Source: Deltaproteobacteria bacterium (lineage in GTDB: Bacteria > Desulfobacterota > Anaeroferrophillalia > Anaeroferrophillales > Tharpellaceae). From it: 12,701 nt of DNA. The notes below the pieces were generated by a model. It did no database searches. It had not been told where the DNA came from and saw nothing but the letters and a program-made list of their open reading frames with translations. The stretch spans positions 1 through 12,701 of the forward strand of contig DAOWIX010000104.1 of assembly GCA_030640695.1 (NCBI GenBank). The letters are read 5' to 3'. The position numbers and the translations under genes are program-made. This document shows positions 1 through 8,019 of this stretch, one piece after another (within the stretch, counting starts at the first letter, position 1; each line of letters opens with the position of its first letter).

Positions 1-1173
1 ATGATTAATCGTTATCTGCAGCGCGAAAGTCTGCTCCCCTTTTTTTATGCCCTGGTGGTTCTGGGTCTTATCCTTTTATTGGGGCAGCTCTTTAAGATTG
101 TCAACATGGTGGTTTCTGAAGGGGTGCGGGTCTGGGATGTGCTACGCCTGATCTTGGCCTTGATTCCTCAGATTATGACGATGGCTTTGCCGATATCGTT
201 CTTTTTTGCGGTTCTGGTCGGTTTGGGCCGTATGGTGGGTGATGGGGAAATCGTGGCTTTAAAGGCTGCCGGGGTATCTCCATATAATCTACTCATGCCG
301 ATTTTACAGCTTGCGGTGGCCTGTACCGTATTGACTATGTTGGTGAGTGCCTGGTTGGCTCCCTGGGGGATGCGCCAAGTACGTCAGGTAACCTTTGAAA
401 TTCTCCAGGAAAAAGTAACTCTGGCATTGCGCTCTCAGGCTCTTAATCTGGCTTTCCCGGGTATGGCCATTTACATGGGTAAGATAGATCGTGAAAATGG
501 CCGGGTGGCGGAGGTCTTTATTGAGGACCGCCGGCACGGTGGTCACCCTCAAACGGTTACGGCTTTAGAGGGGGTGATTGTCAGTGATCGAAGCTCTTCG
601 ACTCTTTTACTGCAGCTTGAGAATGGTACGATTCATGAGTATAATGACCAGGATGATAGTTACCGGGTGACCGATTTCTCTCAATATCGGATCAATTTTG
701 ATATTTCAGCCCTTTTGGGTGAAGAGGGCCACATAAAGCTTAGAAATAAGGCTTTGTCGAATTCTGATCTGGTGCGTAAGATTGCTCTGAAGAAGAGCCT
801 TGGGCACAACCCGGTTGGAACCCAGACGACCCTTTATGAACGTTTTACCCAGCCCTTTTCCTGTTTTGTTTTTGCCTTGTTGGGATTGGCCCTGGCCCTG
901 GTTCCGATACGTAGTGGAGCTCGTTTTCAGGGCTTTGTTTTTGGCCTCATTTTTTTGCTGGCTTACTATGTGAGCGGCATGGTAAGTGAGTACTTAGCTG
1001 AGTGGCAGTCTTCGCTGGCCCTCTTTTTCTTCTGTTTGCCAAACCTTGTTTTTCTCCTGCTGGGCGCTTTCCTGTTTTATATGAAACAGCGTGAAATTGA
1101 GCTCTCTTTTGCGGTCGGCAACAGATTTTTAATAAAGCTAAAGAAGCGCTACTCTATTCACTTTTCGTCCTGA
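1..1173 (+). CDS. lptF: LptF/LptG-family lipopolysaccharide export permease, probably LptF
   Basis: The 390-residue product is a transmembrane subunit of the LptBFG ABC transporter, which extracts lipopolysaccharide from the inner membrane and passes it to the LptC/LptA bridge. Three hydrophobic segments lie at about residues 11-35, 49-75 and 98-120. A long hydrophilic stretch (about 125-280) is the usual periplasmic beta-jellyroll domain. Three more segments follow at about 285-303, 309-329 and 337-360, which is the family topology. The N-terminus RYLQRES and the GDGEIVALKAAGVS segment after the second helix (residues 80-93) fit LptF better than LptG. The ATG is the first base of the window, so the ribosome binding site and any upstream partner are not visible. 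A slightly earlier start cannot be excluded, but this one matches family N-termini. The stop lies 2 bp from the stop of the convergent acetyltransferase gene. Family assignment is firm; F versus G is likely. Confidence 0.87.
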   Translation: MINRYLQRESLLPFFYALVVLGLILLLGQLFKIVNMVVSEGVRVWDVLRLILALIPQIMTMALPISFFFAVLVGLGRMVGDGEIVALKAAGVSPYNLLMPILQLAVACTVLTMLVSAWLAPWGMRQVRQVTFEILQEKVTLALRSQALNLAFPGMAIYMGKIDRENGRVAEVFIEDRRHGGHPQTVTALEGVIVSDRSSSTLLLQLENGTIHEYNDQDDSYRVTDFSQYRINFDISALLGEEGHIKLRNKALSNSDLVRKIALKKSLGHNPVGTQTTLYERFTQPFSCFVFALLGLALALVPIRSGARFQGFVFGLIFLLAYYVSGMVSEYLAEWQSSLALFFFCLPNLVFLLLGAFLFYMKQREIELSFAVGNRFLIKLKKRYSIHFSS

Positions 1174-1175
1174 TC

Positions 1176-3611
1176 TCATTCAAGATCTAGGCGGAAAGTA
1201 ATAGTATTACTCTCCTGACTATCGACAACAAAGCCAAATGCCAGGCAAAAATCTATCATCTTGATATTCTCTCCCAGAACAACTCCAAAAATCTGCTTAA
1301 TCCGGCGATCACGAGCAATCTCGATTAAACGCTTCATGAGGATGGCGCCGACGCCTAAATCCTGAAAAGCGTCGGCGACCACGATCGCGAATTCGTGTTG
1401 GTCTAGGCGCGGCTGATAACTTAAACGATTGACTCCGATTGAGCGTGTCCGATGGTTCTCTTCAATCAGGGCAATGATCGCCATCTCCCGGTCATAATCG
1501 ATCTGGGTGAAACGGGCTGCCAGTTCATGGCTTAAATGGCGGCGGAAACTAAAAAACCGGAAATAGTTGGTCTGGCGTGAGAGTGAGTTGAAGAGCTCAT
1601 GGTGGAGCTCTTCATCTTCGGGTCGAATCGGTCGAATCAGGAGCTTGCGGCCATCACGAAGTTGATCGTGAAACTCATATTCGTTGGGGTAGGGGGCGAT
1701 AACCAGGTGTCGAGGGGCCTGGATCTCACTTTTTTTAATTTCGATGGCAGCGTCATAAAGGTTGAAACCTTGCTTGTTATTTTCCCGAAGGTAGAGTTCA
1801 AAGTTGACAATCTCCGGGCAGTCAGTGACAATGCTGGCCAAGCGTAGAAGAGTTATCGCTAGATCTTCATTCAGTTCAGGACTGCGTCTGGCCAGCGCCC
1901 TGGCGGCCGGTGAACGGGAAATCATAATTTGGGCCAGAAACGGGTTTAAGGGGGGGAGCATGATCGATTTTTCAGGCTGAATTTCAGCGGCTATGCCAGC
2001 CAATCCAAGATAAAGATAGGGTCCAAATTCAACATCTGTGGCGGCCCCGGCCAGAAGTGAGAGTCCTTCATTGAGAGGGGGGGCGGAGTCTACTCCAGGA
2101 TCCAGGCCATAGGCCTGTAAAAGTTGTCGGGATGGATCTGGGGGCAGTTTTTTTGTCTCTTTTTCCAGGTAGGGGTCGAGAAATTTGCGGGAGTTGAGAT
2201 GGCTGATACTGTACTCTCGCTGAAATCTGGGGGTTAATGCAGTCAACTGATTAAGCTTGTGGCGATAGCGGCGACTGTAGAGATAGGCGTTGAGGGCGGC
2301 GGGGACACTAAAGTAGACATAGACCCCTTGGCGCGCCAGGGGTGCCGCGATTCTTCGGTCTTTTGGTTTGGCGTTGATCCAGGTATAGGTTACGGCGCAA
2401 TAGCGATGCTCGAGATGTTTTTGTACCTGCTGGATCAAGAGCTTGGGATCAAGGGTCTGATGGGCCGCTGCGAGAATGATCAAGGCGTCAAACTCTTCAG
2501 CTTCGAGGCAGGCGGAGATGGCCGCCGAAAAAGTTTCGGTATCGGTTGTACCTCCGACATCGACCGGGTTTTGAATTAACTTTTTCGGTAGTATATGGCG
2601 CAGTTTTCCGATTAATTTTTTTGACAGCGGGGTTGGCTCAATGCTGTTGAAAAGGAGATGGTCGACTGTGAAGATGGCGAGGCCGCCGGAGTTGGTGATA
2701 ATCCCGAGCCGGTCGCCGTTGGGGATATTACGGCGTGACAGGGAGCGTCCGGCCAGAAGCATCTCTTTGAGATTGTCGACCGAAATTATACCAGCCCGGC
2801 GAAAAGCACTGTCGTAGACGGGGCCCGCACCGATCTGGGCAAAGACCCGGCGCTGCATGATCTCGTGAATTCTGGGGTGACGTCCACTCTTGATGGCGAT
2901 TATTGGTTTGATCCGTGAGACCGAGCGGCAGGCGCTGATGAATTTTTTTACATTGCGGATATTCTCCAGGTAGATCATTATGGCGTCAACTTCGGGATCG
3001 TTGCCGACAAAATCTATGAGGTCACCAAAATCGATATCAAGTAGTGAACCGATACTGGCAATGTGACTGAAGCCGATATCAAGCTCTCGGGCGAGGTCTA
3101 AAATGGTGCCGAGGACGGCTCCGCTTTGCGAGAAGAAGGCAATTTTTCCGGTTTGGGGCAGTTGTGGGTGAGTTGAAAGGTTAAGGCGAATCGGGGGGCG
3201 CAGGATGCCGCTGGAGTTGACTCCGATTATCCGTGTGTCACTCTTTCTGGCGGCAGCCGCAACCTGTTCGAGAATGACTTTATCTCGACTTGATGTGATG
3301 TTTTTATTGATGGCTATGGCAGCTGTTTTTGTTAGTATCGATTCCTTGAAATAGATGGGCAGCTCATGTAGTGGGCAGGTCAGGTAAAGCAGGTCAATAG
3401 CTTCATTAATGTTCTCCAGTGAATCTCTATATTTAAAGCCACTTCGTAGTACACCTTCCGGGTTTCCGATGATGTAAACGGTTCTCGGCAGTGCGGTTTT
3501 TTGAAGATTGTCGAGCAGATCTTTAAACTTCAGATTATTGCCGTCATCAGTGATTCCAGCAACGACAATGACTTGGGGATTGAAGAGTTTTTCCAGCTGA
3601 CTGACACTCAT
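1176..3611 (-). CDS. PatZ/YfiQ-like CoA-ligase-fold protein with C-terminal GNAT acetyltransferase domain and shortened ATP-grasp region
   Basis: The 811-residue product has the Pat/PatZ domain order, in which an NDP-forming acyl-CoA-synthetase-like region is fused to a protein lysine acetyltransferase. A CoA-binding Rossmann-like domain (about 1-130) is followed by succinyl-CoA-ligase-like domains (about 145-290 and 300-455), with family segments FFSQSGAVLG at 159-168 and IAIKSGRHP at 238-246. The SHT motif carrying the phospho-histidine of active synthetases is not seen after that lysine. The ATP-grasp part is incomplete: LLQAYGL (497-503) runs within about 20 residues to DVEFGP (526-531). 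In E. coli PatZ, as I recall it, about 70-75 more residues lie between these points, including the GYPVALK lysine segment. The GNAT domain (about 640-811) has FTQIDYDREMA at 701-711 and an acetyl-CoA loop Q750-x-x-G753-x-G755. A good AGGAAGG ribosome binding site precedes the ATG. It lies 22 bp after pilR and is probably cotranscribed. Targets are unknown; metabolic acyl-CoA synthetases are the family precedent. Confidence 0.83.
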   Translation of the reverse strand: MSVSQLEKLFNPQVIVVAGITDDGNNLKFKDLLDNLQKTALPRTVYIIGNPEGVLRSGFKYRDSLENINEAIDLLYLTCPLHELPIYFKESILTKTAAIAINKNITSSRDKVILEQVAAAARKSDTRIIGVNSSGILRPPIRLNLSTHPQLPQTGKIAFFSQSGAVLGTILDLARELDIGFSHIASIGSLLDIDFGDLIDFVGNDPEVDAIMIYLENIRNVKKFISACRSVSRIKPIIAIKSGRHPRIHEIMQRRVFAQIGAGPVYDSAFRRAGIISVDNLKEMLLAGRSLSRRNIPNGDRLGIITNSGGLAIFTVDHLLFNSIEPTPLSKKLIGKLRHILPKKLIQNPVDVGGTTDTETFSAAISACLEAEEFDALIILAAAHQTLDPKLLIQQVQKHLEHRYCAVTYTWINAKPKDRRIAAPLARQGVYVYFSVPAALNAYLYSRRYRHKLNQLTALTPRFQREYSISHLNSRKFLDPYLEKETKKLPPDPSRQLLQAYGLDPGVDSAPPLNEGLSLLAGAATDVEFGPYLYLGLAGIAAEIQPEKSIMLPPLNPFLAQIMISRSPAARALARRSPELNEDLAITLLRLASIVTDCPEIVNFELYLRENNKQGFNLYDAAIEIKKSEIQAPRHLVIAPYPNEYEFHDQLRDGRKLLIRPIRPEDEELHHELFNSLSRQTNYFRFFSFRRHLSHELAARFTQIDYDREMAIIALIEENHRTRSIGVNRLSYQPRLDQHEFAIVVADAFQDLGVGAILMKRLIEIARDRRIKQIFGVVLGENIKMIDFCLAFGFVVDSQESNTITFRLDLE

Positions 3612-3633
3612 TTTAGCCTTCCTGCATTCATTA

Positions 3634-5043
3634 TTACTTCATCCCATATTTATCGAGGCGATAGCGCAAGGAACGAAAGGACATGCCGAGGAGCTCAGCA
3701 GCCTTAGTTTTATTGCCGTCACACTGTTTAAGAGCCTGCTCAATGAGGTCGGTCTCCAGGTTGGCGACAACCTCTTCAAGGTCAACCCCCTCCTTGGGTA
3801 GGATAGTACTTGTGAGGCTGGACTGAGATATTTTTCTGACAACTTCCGGCAGGGTCGAATGGGCTATGATTCCGTCCCCTGTTTCGAGAACCACACAGCG
3901 CTCGACAATATTTTCAAGTTCGCGAATATTACCGGGATAGTCATAATTTATCAGGGCTTGAGTTGCTTCCGGGCTGAAGCCGTTGAGGTCACGATTGTAT
4001 TCCAGGCAATATTGTTGGAGGAAGTGTTTGAGCAGGAGAGGGATATCTTCCAGACGCTGGCGTAAAGGGGGCAGGTCGATGCGGATGACGTTGAGGCGGT
4101 AGAATAGATCCTGGCGGAATTCACCACTGCTGACGGCGGCTTGAAGGTCGCGGTTGGTGGCTGCAATAAATTGGAGGTCGACGCTTATCTCTTTGGGGTT
4201 GCCAACCTTCTGAAAACGTTTTTCCTGGATGACACGCAAAACTTTGACCTGCAGGGCCGGAGGTATTTCGGCGATTTCATCGAGAAAAAGGGTGCCGCCA
4301 TTAGCCGCTGCCAGATAGCCCTCGGTGTTGCTGACGGCGCCGGTAAAAGCCCCTTTGGTGTGTCCGAAGAGTTCGCTTTCAATCAGATGTTCCGGAATAG
4401 CAGCACAATTGACAGCGACAAATGGTTTCTCCTTATGCGGGCCGGAGAAATGGATGGCTCTTGCTACGAGCTCCTTGCCGGTGCCCGATTCTCCGCATAT
4501 CAAGACATTGGTTTTGGTCGGCGCGACCTGTTTGATGACCTCGTAGATAGCCATCATGGGCGGGCTTTTGCCGATCAGGTTATCAAAGCCGAAACGTTTT
4601 TCCAGCTCTTGGCGCAACCTCAGATTTTCACGTTGGAGCTGTGAGTTTTTGAGGGCTTTTTCGACGGTTAAAAGGATCTCATCAACCTTAAAGGGCTTGC
4701 TGATATAGTCAAAGGCCCCATTTTTCATGGCTTCAATGACGCTTGTGGTTGAGGCGAAAGCGGTGATCATGATGATTTCGGTGGCCGGGGTTTTTTTCTT
4801 GACTGTGCGCAGTAGCTCTAGGCCGCTCATCGATGGCATTTTAAGGTCGCTGATAACAAGATCGTAACTTTCTGTTTCAAGGCTGGTTACGGCGGCAAAA
4901 GCGTCCGTGAACCAGCTTACCCGGTAGCCGGCCCGCAAAAAGATGATCTCAAGAAATTCACACATGCTCTGTTCATCATCAACGACCATGATGTGGAGAT
5001 TGCGTTTATTGTTTATCTCTTCTTTGCTCATATTGTCCGCCAT
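3634..5043 (-). CDS. pilR: PilR-like sigma-54-dependent response regulator
   Basis: The 469-residue NtrC-family activator has three parts. The receiver domain (about 16-135) has acidic D22 D23, phospho-acceptor D66 in SDLKMP, T94 and K116 in SKPF. The central AAA+ sigma-54-interaction domain (about 155-385) has Walker A GESGTGKE at 184-191, GAFTGA at 231-236 (the loop that contacts sigma-54) and Walker B GTLFLDE at 250-256. A Fis-type helix-turn-helix fills about 433-469 (GNKTKAAELLGMS followed by RSLRYRLDKYG). All catalytic signatures are intact. The gene starts 11 bp after pilS, its presumed kinase. The upstream ATG has no clear ribosome binding site. A second ATG at codon 5 (5029-5031) is preceded by GGCGGA and could be the true start. 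By family precedent it activates pilin transcription with sigma-54, but no pilin gene is in the window. NtrC-family membership is certain; the name rests on context. Confidence 0.92.
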   Translation of the reverse strand: MADNMSKEEINNKRNLHIMVVDDEQSMCEFLEIIFLRAGYRVSWFTDAFAAVTSLETESYDLVISDLKMPSMSGLELLRTVKKKTPATEIIMITAFASTTSVIEAMKNGAFDYISKPFKVDEILLTVEKALKNSQLQRENLRLRQELEKRFGFDNLIGKSPPMMAIYEVIKQVAPTKTNVLICGESGTGKELVARAIHFSGPHKEKPFVAVNCAAIPEHLIESELFGHTKGAFTGAVSNTEGYLAAANGGTLFLDEIAEIPPALQVKVLRVIQEKRFQKVGNPKEISVDLQFIAATNRDLQAAVSSGEFRQDLFYRLNVIRIDLPPLRQRLEDIPLLLKHFLQQYCLEYNRDLNGFSPEATQALINYDYPGNIRELENIVERCVVLETGDGIIAHSTLPEVVRKISQSSLTSTILPKEGVDLEEVVANLETDLIEQALKQCDGNKTKAAELLGMSFRSLRYRLDKYGMK

Positions 5044-5054
5044 TTTTATTGTTG

Positions 5055-6767
5055 CTAAGTCGGCATAGCTGGAACTTGATCACTGCGACCAGCCTCTGGA
5101 AAACAAACTTGGGCGCAAGTCCCTAGAGTCTCGTCTTCTCTTTTGCCAAGTAGGATATTGCCATTGTTGATGCGGGTCAGCTGGAAGGCGATGTAGAGCC
5201 CCAGTCCGGTACCGGCTGTTTTGGTGGTGAAGAAAGGTTCAAAAATCTCCTGGGCTATCTCATCGCTGATTCCGGGGCCGTTATCGCAGATTTTGATTTT
5301 GACCAGGGTTGGTTTGCTGTCGATTGCGCTTGCCGGCAAAAGTTCATGTTGGTTTGGGCTGTTGGTCGGGATGCCGTTTTTGACAATCTGGCTCGAAATG
5401 TTAATCTCTCCGCAGTTGTCGACGGCTTCCAGGGCATTCTTGAAAATGTTCCAGAAGATCTGTTCGAGTTGTTCTGGGTTGGCTTTAATCAAAAACTTGT
5501 CGACAGAGTGATTTTCATTAAAGCGAGTGTGGGGGAATTGGGAACGAAAGAGAAAGACCAAATCCTGGAGCATGGCGATGATGTTGGTGCTTATCTGCTC
5601 TTTGCCATCAAGCCGGGAAAATCCGAGAAAATCAGTAATCAGATTATTTAAGCGGGCACTCTCTTTGAGGACGATCTGCAGTAGCCGCTGGTGGGTTTCA
5701 TCTTTAGCGGGAAGGTCTTTGGCGAGAATTTCGATTGAGCCACTGATGGCCGCCAGAGGGTTTCGGATCTCATGGGCGATGCCGGCCGAAAGGCGGCCGA
5801 TGGCCGCCATTTTGCCGGCGGCCTGAAGCTGCTCTTCGATCTCTTTTAATTCCGTCAGATCCTGGAAAATAAGGATCCAGCCAGAGTTGCGGTTGTGGCT
5901 TTTTATTAATGGAGTAAATGAAAAGCCGAGAACAAGTTGATTGCCTTCAGGTTGTTGATAGATGAGCTCATGGCGCTGGCGCCCCTGGTTTTCAATGGCC
6001 GGAGGTAAGCCTGATATGATTTCGTTAAGTTTGCAGTCGAGAATGTTCTTTTTTTTGAGGTTAAGGATGCTGCTGCCAGCCTTATTGATGGAGTTGATCT
6101 TCAGTTGTTGATCTGTAGTAATGAGGCCGCTATCGATAGAGGCGATAATATGTTCGTTTAAGTCTTGAAACTCTTTCAGGTCGCTGGTTACCTTTTGCAG
6201 GCGTCTTCTGGTGTCAAGGCGTTCCTTAGCGATGAAACCTAAGATGAAAGCGGCCAGGTAGAAAGGTGTCAGGTTGAAGAAGAGTTGAGAAATTATTTTA
6301 CGATTACTGCTGAGTAGGGGCGGCAGGGGCAGAAAGTTTTGGAAAGGGTTGTAGAAATGGGCAAAAATGATCAGGAGATAGAGGAATGTGCAGTAAAAAA
6401 GGAGGGCGATTGTCCGTTGGCGCTTTAGATATATGGTGCCTCCCAAGATAATAAAGTAGAAAAGTGGGAAAAAGAGGCTGTAGAAGCCGCCGGTAAGATA
6501 GAGAAGGCCGGCGATCAGGGTGGCGTCAACCAGTAGTTGCTGGTTGATAAAGCGTTCCCGTTGATCGACATTTTTAAGCCGAAGTGCGTAAAATATGGTC
6601 AAAAGGTAGGTCAAAACAATGAAACAGTAGAGCGGAATTGGGATTGGAGCCGATTCATGGGCCCAGATAAGCTCAAAGATAATCAGAGCCCCCAATAAGA
6701 GGGTTACCAGCAAAAGGCGAAAGGCCAGAAGTTTTTTTAGAGGGTTTGAGTGGTCGGCTATTTTCAT
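5055..6767 (-). CDS. pilS: PilS-like membrane sensor histidine kinase
   Basis: The 570-residue kinase has about six hydrophobic segments in its first 185 residues (roughly 12-33, 43-62, 75-94, 97-113, 120-138 and 166-181), the usual PilS membrane anchor. A coiled linker and a PAS-like domain (about 200-305, IIASIDSGLITTD at 207-219) follow. The HisKA domain holds H332 in AHEIRNP. The ATPase domain has N444 (N box, FKNALEAVD), DNGPGI at 495-500, EPFFTTK at 510-516 and GTGLGL at 519-524, so it appears catalytically complete. A hydrophilic insert of about 30 residues (460-488) separates the N box from DNGPGI. The start ATG lies 4 bp after the pilC stop and has no strong ribosome binding site, which suggests translational coupling. 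By analogy it controls PilR phosphorylation, in Pseudomonas in response to pilin level in the membrane; whether that holds here is inference. Confidence 0.92.
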   Translation of the reverse strand: MKIADHSNPLKKLLAFRLLLVTLLLGALIIFELIWAHESAPIPIPLYCFIVLTYLLTIFYALRLKNVDQRERFINQQLLVDATLIAGLLYLTGGFYSLFFPLFYFIILGGTIYLKRQRTIALLFYCTFLYLLIIFAHFYNPFQNFLPLPPLLSSNRKIISQLFFNLTPFYLAAFILGFIAKERLDTRRRLQKVTSDLKEFQDLNEHIIASIDSGLITTDQQLKINSINKAGSSILNLKKKNILDCKLNEIISGLPPAIENQGRQRHELIYQQPEGNQLVLGFSFTPLIKSHNRNSGWILIFQDLTELKEIEEQLQAAGKMAAIGRLSAGIAHEIRNPLAAISGSIEILAKDLPAKDETHQRLLQIVLKESARLNNLITDFLGFSRLDGKEQISTNIIAMLQDLVFLFRSQFPHTRFNENHSVDKFLIKANPEQLEQIFWNIFKNALEAVDNCGEINISSQIVKNGIPTNSPNQHELLPASAIDSKPTLVKIKICDNGPGISDEIAQEIFEPFFTTKTAGTGLGLYIAFQLTRINNGNILLGKREDETLGTCAQVCFPEAGRSDQVPAMPT

Positions 6768-6771
6768 TTAA

Positions 6772-7983
6772 CTAATGTACCACTTCGCCCATCTTGAAGA
6801 TTGGCAGGTACATGGCGACAATCATGGTTCCTAGAATACCTCCTAAAAAGACCATCAGCAGGGGTTCGATCAGTGAGGTGATGGCGTTGACGGCAACATC
6901 GACCTCATCATCGTAAAAGTCTGCAATTTTATTGAGCATCTGATCTAGAGCTCCAGTTGTTTCGCCAACCGCTATCATCTGCACAACCATGGGCGGGAAG
7001 ATGCCGCTCTCCATCAGTGGCTCGGCAATCGTTTTACCTTGGCTGATACTGTCCCGGGTGTTCAGAATAGCTTTTTCGATAACGACATTGCCAGCCGTGC
7101 GGGCGACAATATCGAGAGATGTGAGGATGGGCACACCGCTGGAGACCATAGTCCCAAGGGTTCGAGTGAATTTGGCAACCGCGACTTTGCGTAAGAGGAG
7201 GCCGAAAACCGGCATTTTCAGAAACATATTGTCAAAAAAATGGTGGGCTTTTGCGTTTTTGCTGTAGATTTTTTTGAGAGCAAAACTGGTGAGAAAGAGG
7301 GCCGCCAGAATGAAGATGATATTGCCGCGTAAAAAGGCGCTGATATTGACGATGATCTGGGTTAAAAGAGGTAGCTCAGCCCCAAAACCGGAAAACATTT
7401 TCTGAAATGAGGGGATGACAAAGATCATCATGATGGCGATTACGATGACGGCAACACATAGTACTGACGCCGGATAGACCAAGGCTCCCTTCACTTTTTT
7501 CTTTAATTTCATATTCTTTTCCATGAAGAAGGCGAGGCGTCCGAGGATGACATCAAGGGCGCCGCCGGTCTCGCCGGCGTCAACCATGTTGCTGTAGAGA
7601 GAGTCGAAAACCGTAGGGTGTTTTCTTAAACCGTCAGCCAGGGTCTCGCCTTTTTCGACATCTTCTTTGAGGGTCGTAAGGACTTTCTTAAACTCTTTGT
7701 TATCTTGTTGGCTTGACTGAATCTCAAGACACTGGATGATCGGCAGGCCGGAGTTGATCATCGTGGCAAATTGACGAGTGAAAACGACGACATCTTTTTC
7801 CGGCACTTTGGCTTTGAGGAAGGGGATGTTGATCTCAATAGCTTTCGGTTTTTTTCTAACCTTAAGATCAGAAATGCCCTGCTTGCGCAGGCTCAAGGTG
7901 ACGACGCTCTCAGAGATGGCCGTGAGCTCTCCCTTGACTTTTTTGCCCTGTCGGTTCTTGCCTTGCCATTTGAAGGTATCCAT
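6772..7983 (-). CDS. pilC: PilC, type IV pilus inner-membrane platform protein
   Basis: The 403-residue product belongs to the GspF/PilC family, the polytopic protein that links the PilB and PilT motors to pilin entering or leaving the fiber. Two tandem T2SSF domains are visible at about 64-190 and 267-392, each with the repeated signature (GETGGALD at 137-144 and GETTGALD at 340-347). Hydrophobic segments at about 168-192, 218-238 and 372-395 fit the three-helix topology. The N-terminal MDTFKWQGKNRQGKKVKGEL is typical of PilC and supports the start, which is preceded by an AAAGGA ribosome binding site about 7 nt upstream. It lies between pilT (36 bp away) and pilS (4 bp away). Length and composition are normal. 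Confidence 0.95.
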   Translation of the reverse strand: MDTFKWQGKNRQGKKVKGELTAISESVVTLSLRKQGISDLKVRKKPKAIEINIPFLKAKVPEKDVVVFTRQFATMINSGLPIIQCLEIQSSQQDNKEFKKVLTTLKEDVEKGETLADGLRKHPTVFDSLYSNMVDAGETGGALDVILGRLAFFMEKNMKLKKKVKGALVYPASVLCVAVIVIAIMMIFVIPSFQKMFSGFGAELPLLTQIIVNISAFLRGNIIFILAALFLTSFALKKIYSKNAKAHHFFDNMFLKMPVFGLLLRKVAVAKFTRTLGTMVSSGVPILTSLDIVARTAGNVVIEKAILNTRDSISQGKTIAEPLMESGIFPPMVVQMIAVGETTGALDQMLNKIADFYDDEVDVAVNAITSLIEPLLMVFLGGILGTMIVAMYLPIFKMGEVVH

Positions 7984-8019
7984 GATCTATCCTTTTTTTC
8001 AGTCGTCAGTTGTTTTTCA

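Noticed and set aside
1..1173. LptG instead of LptF.
   Set aside because: The N-terminal RYLQRE and the following helix fit LptF better as I recall the families. The distinction is not absolute, so it is reflected in the confidence.
4141..4644. A 167-codon open frame on the + strand opposite pilR.
   Set aside because: It lies entirely within the conserved AAA+ region of pilR on the other strand, has no ribosome site and resembles no protein. It is a shadow of pilR.
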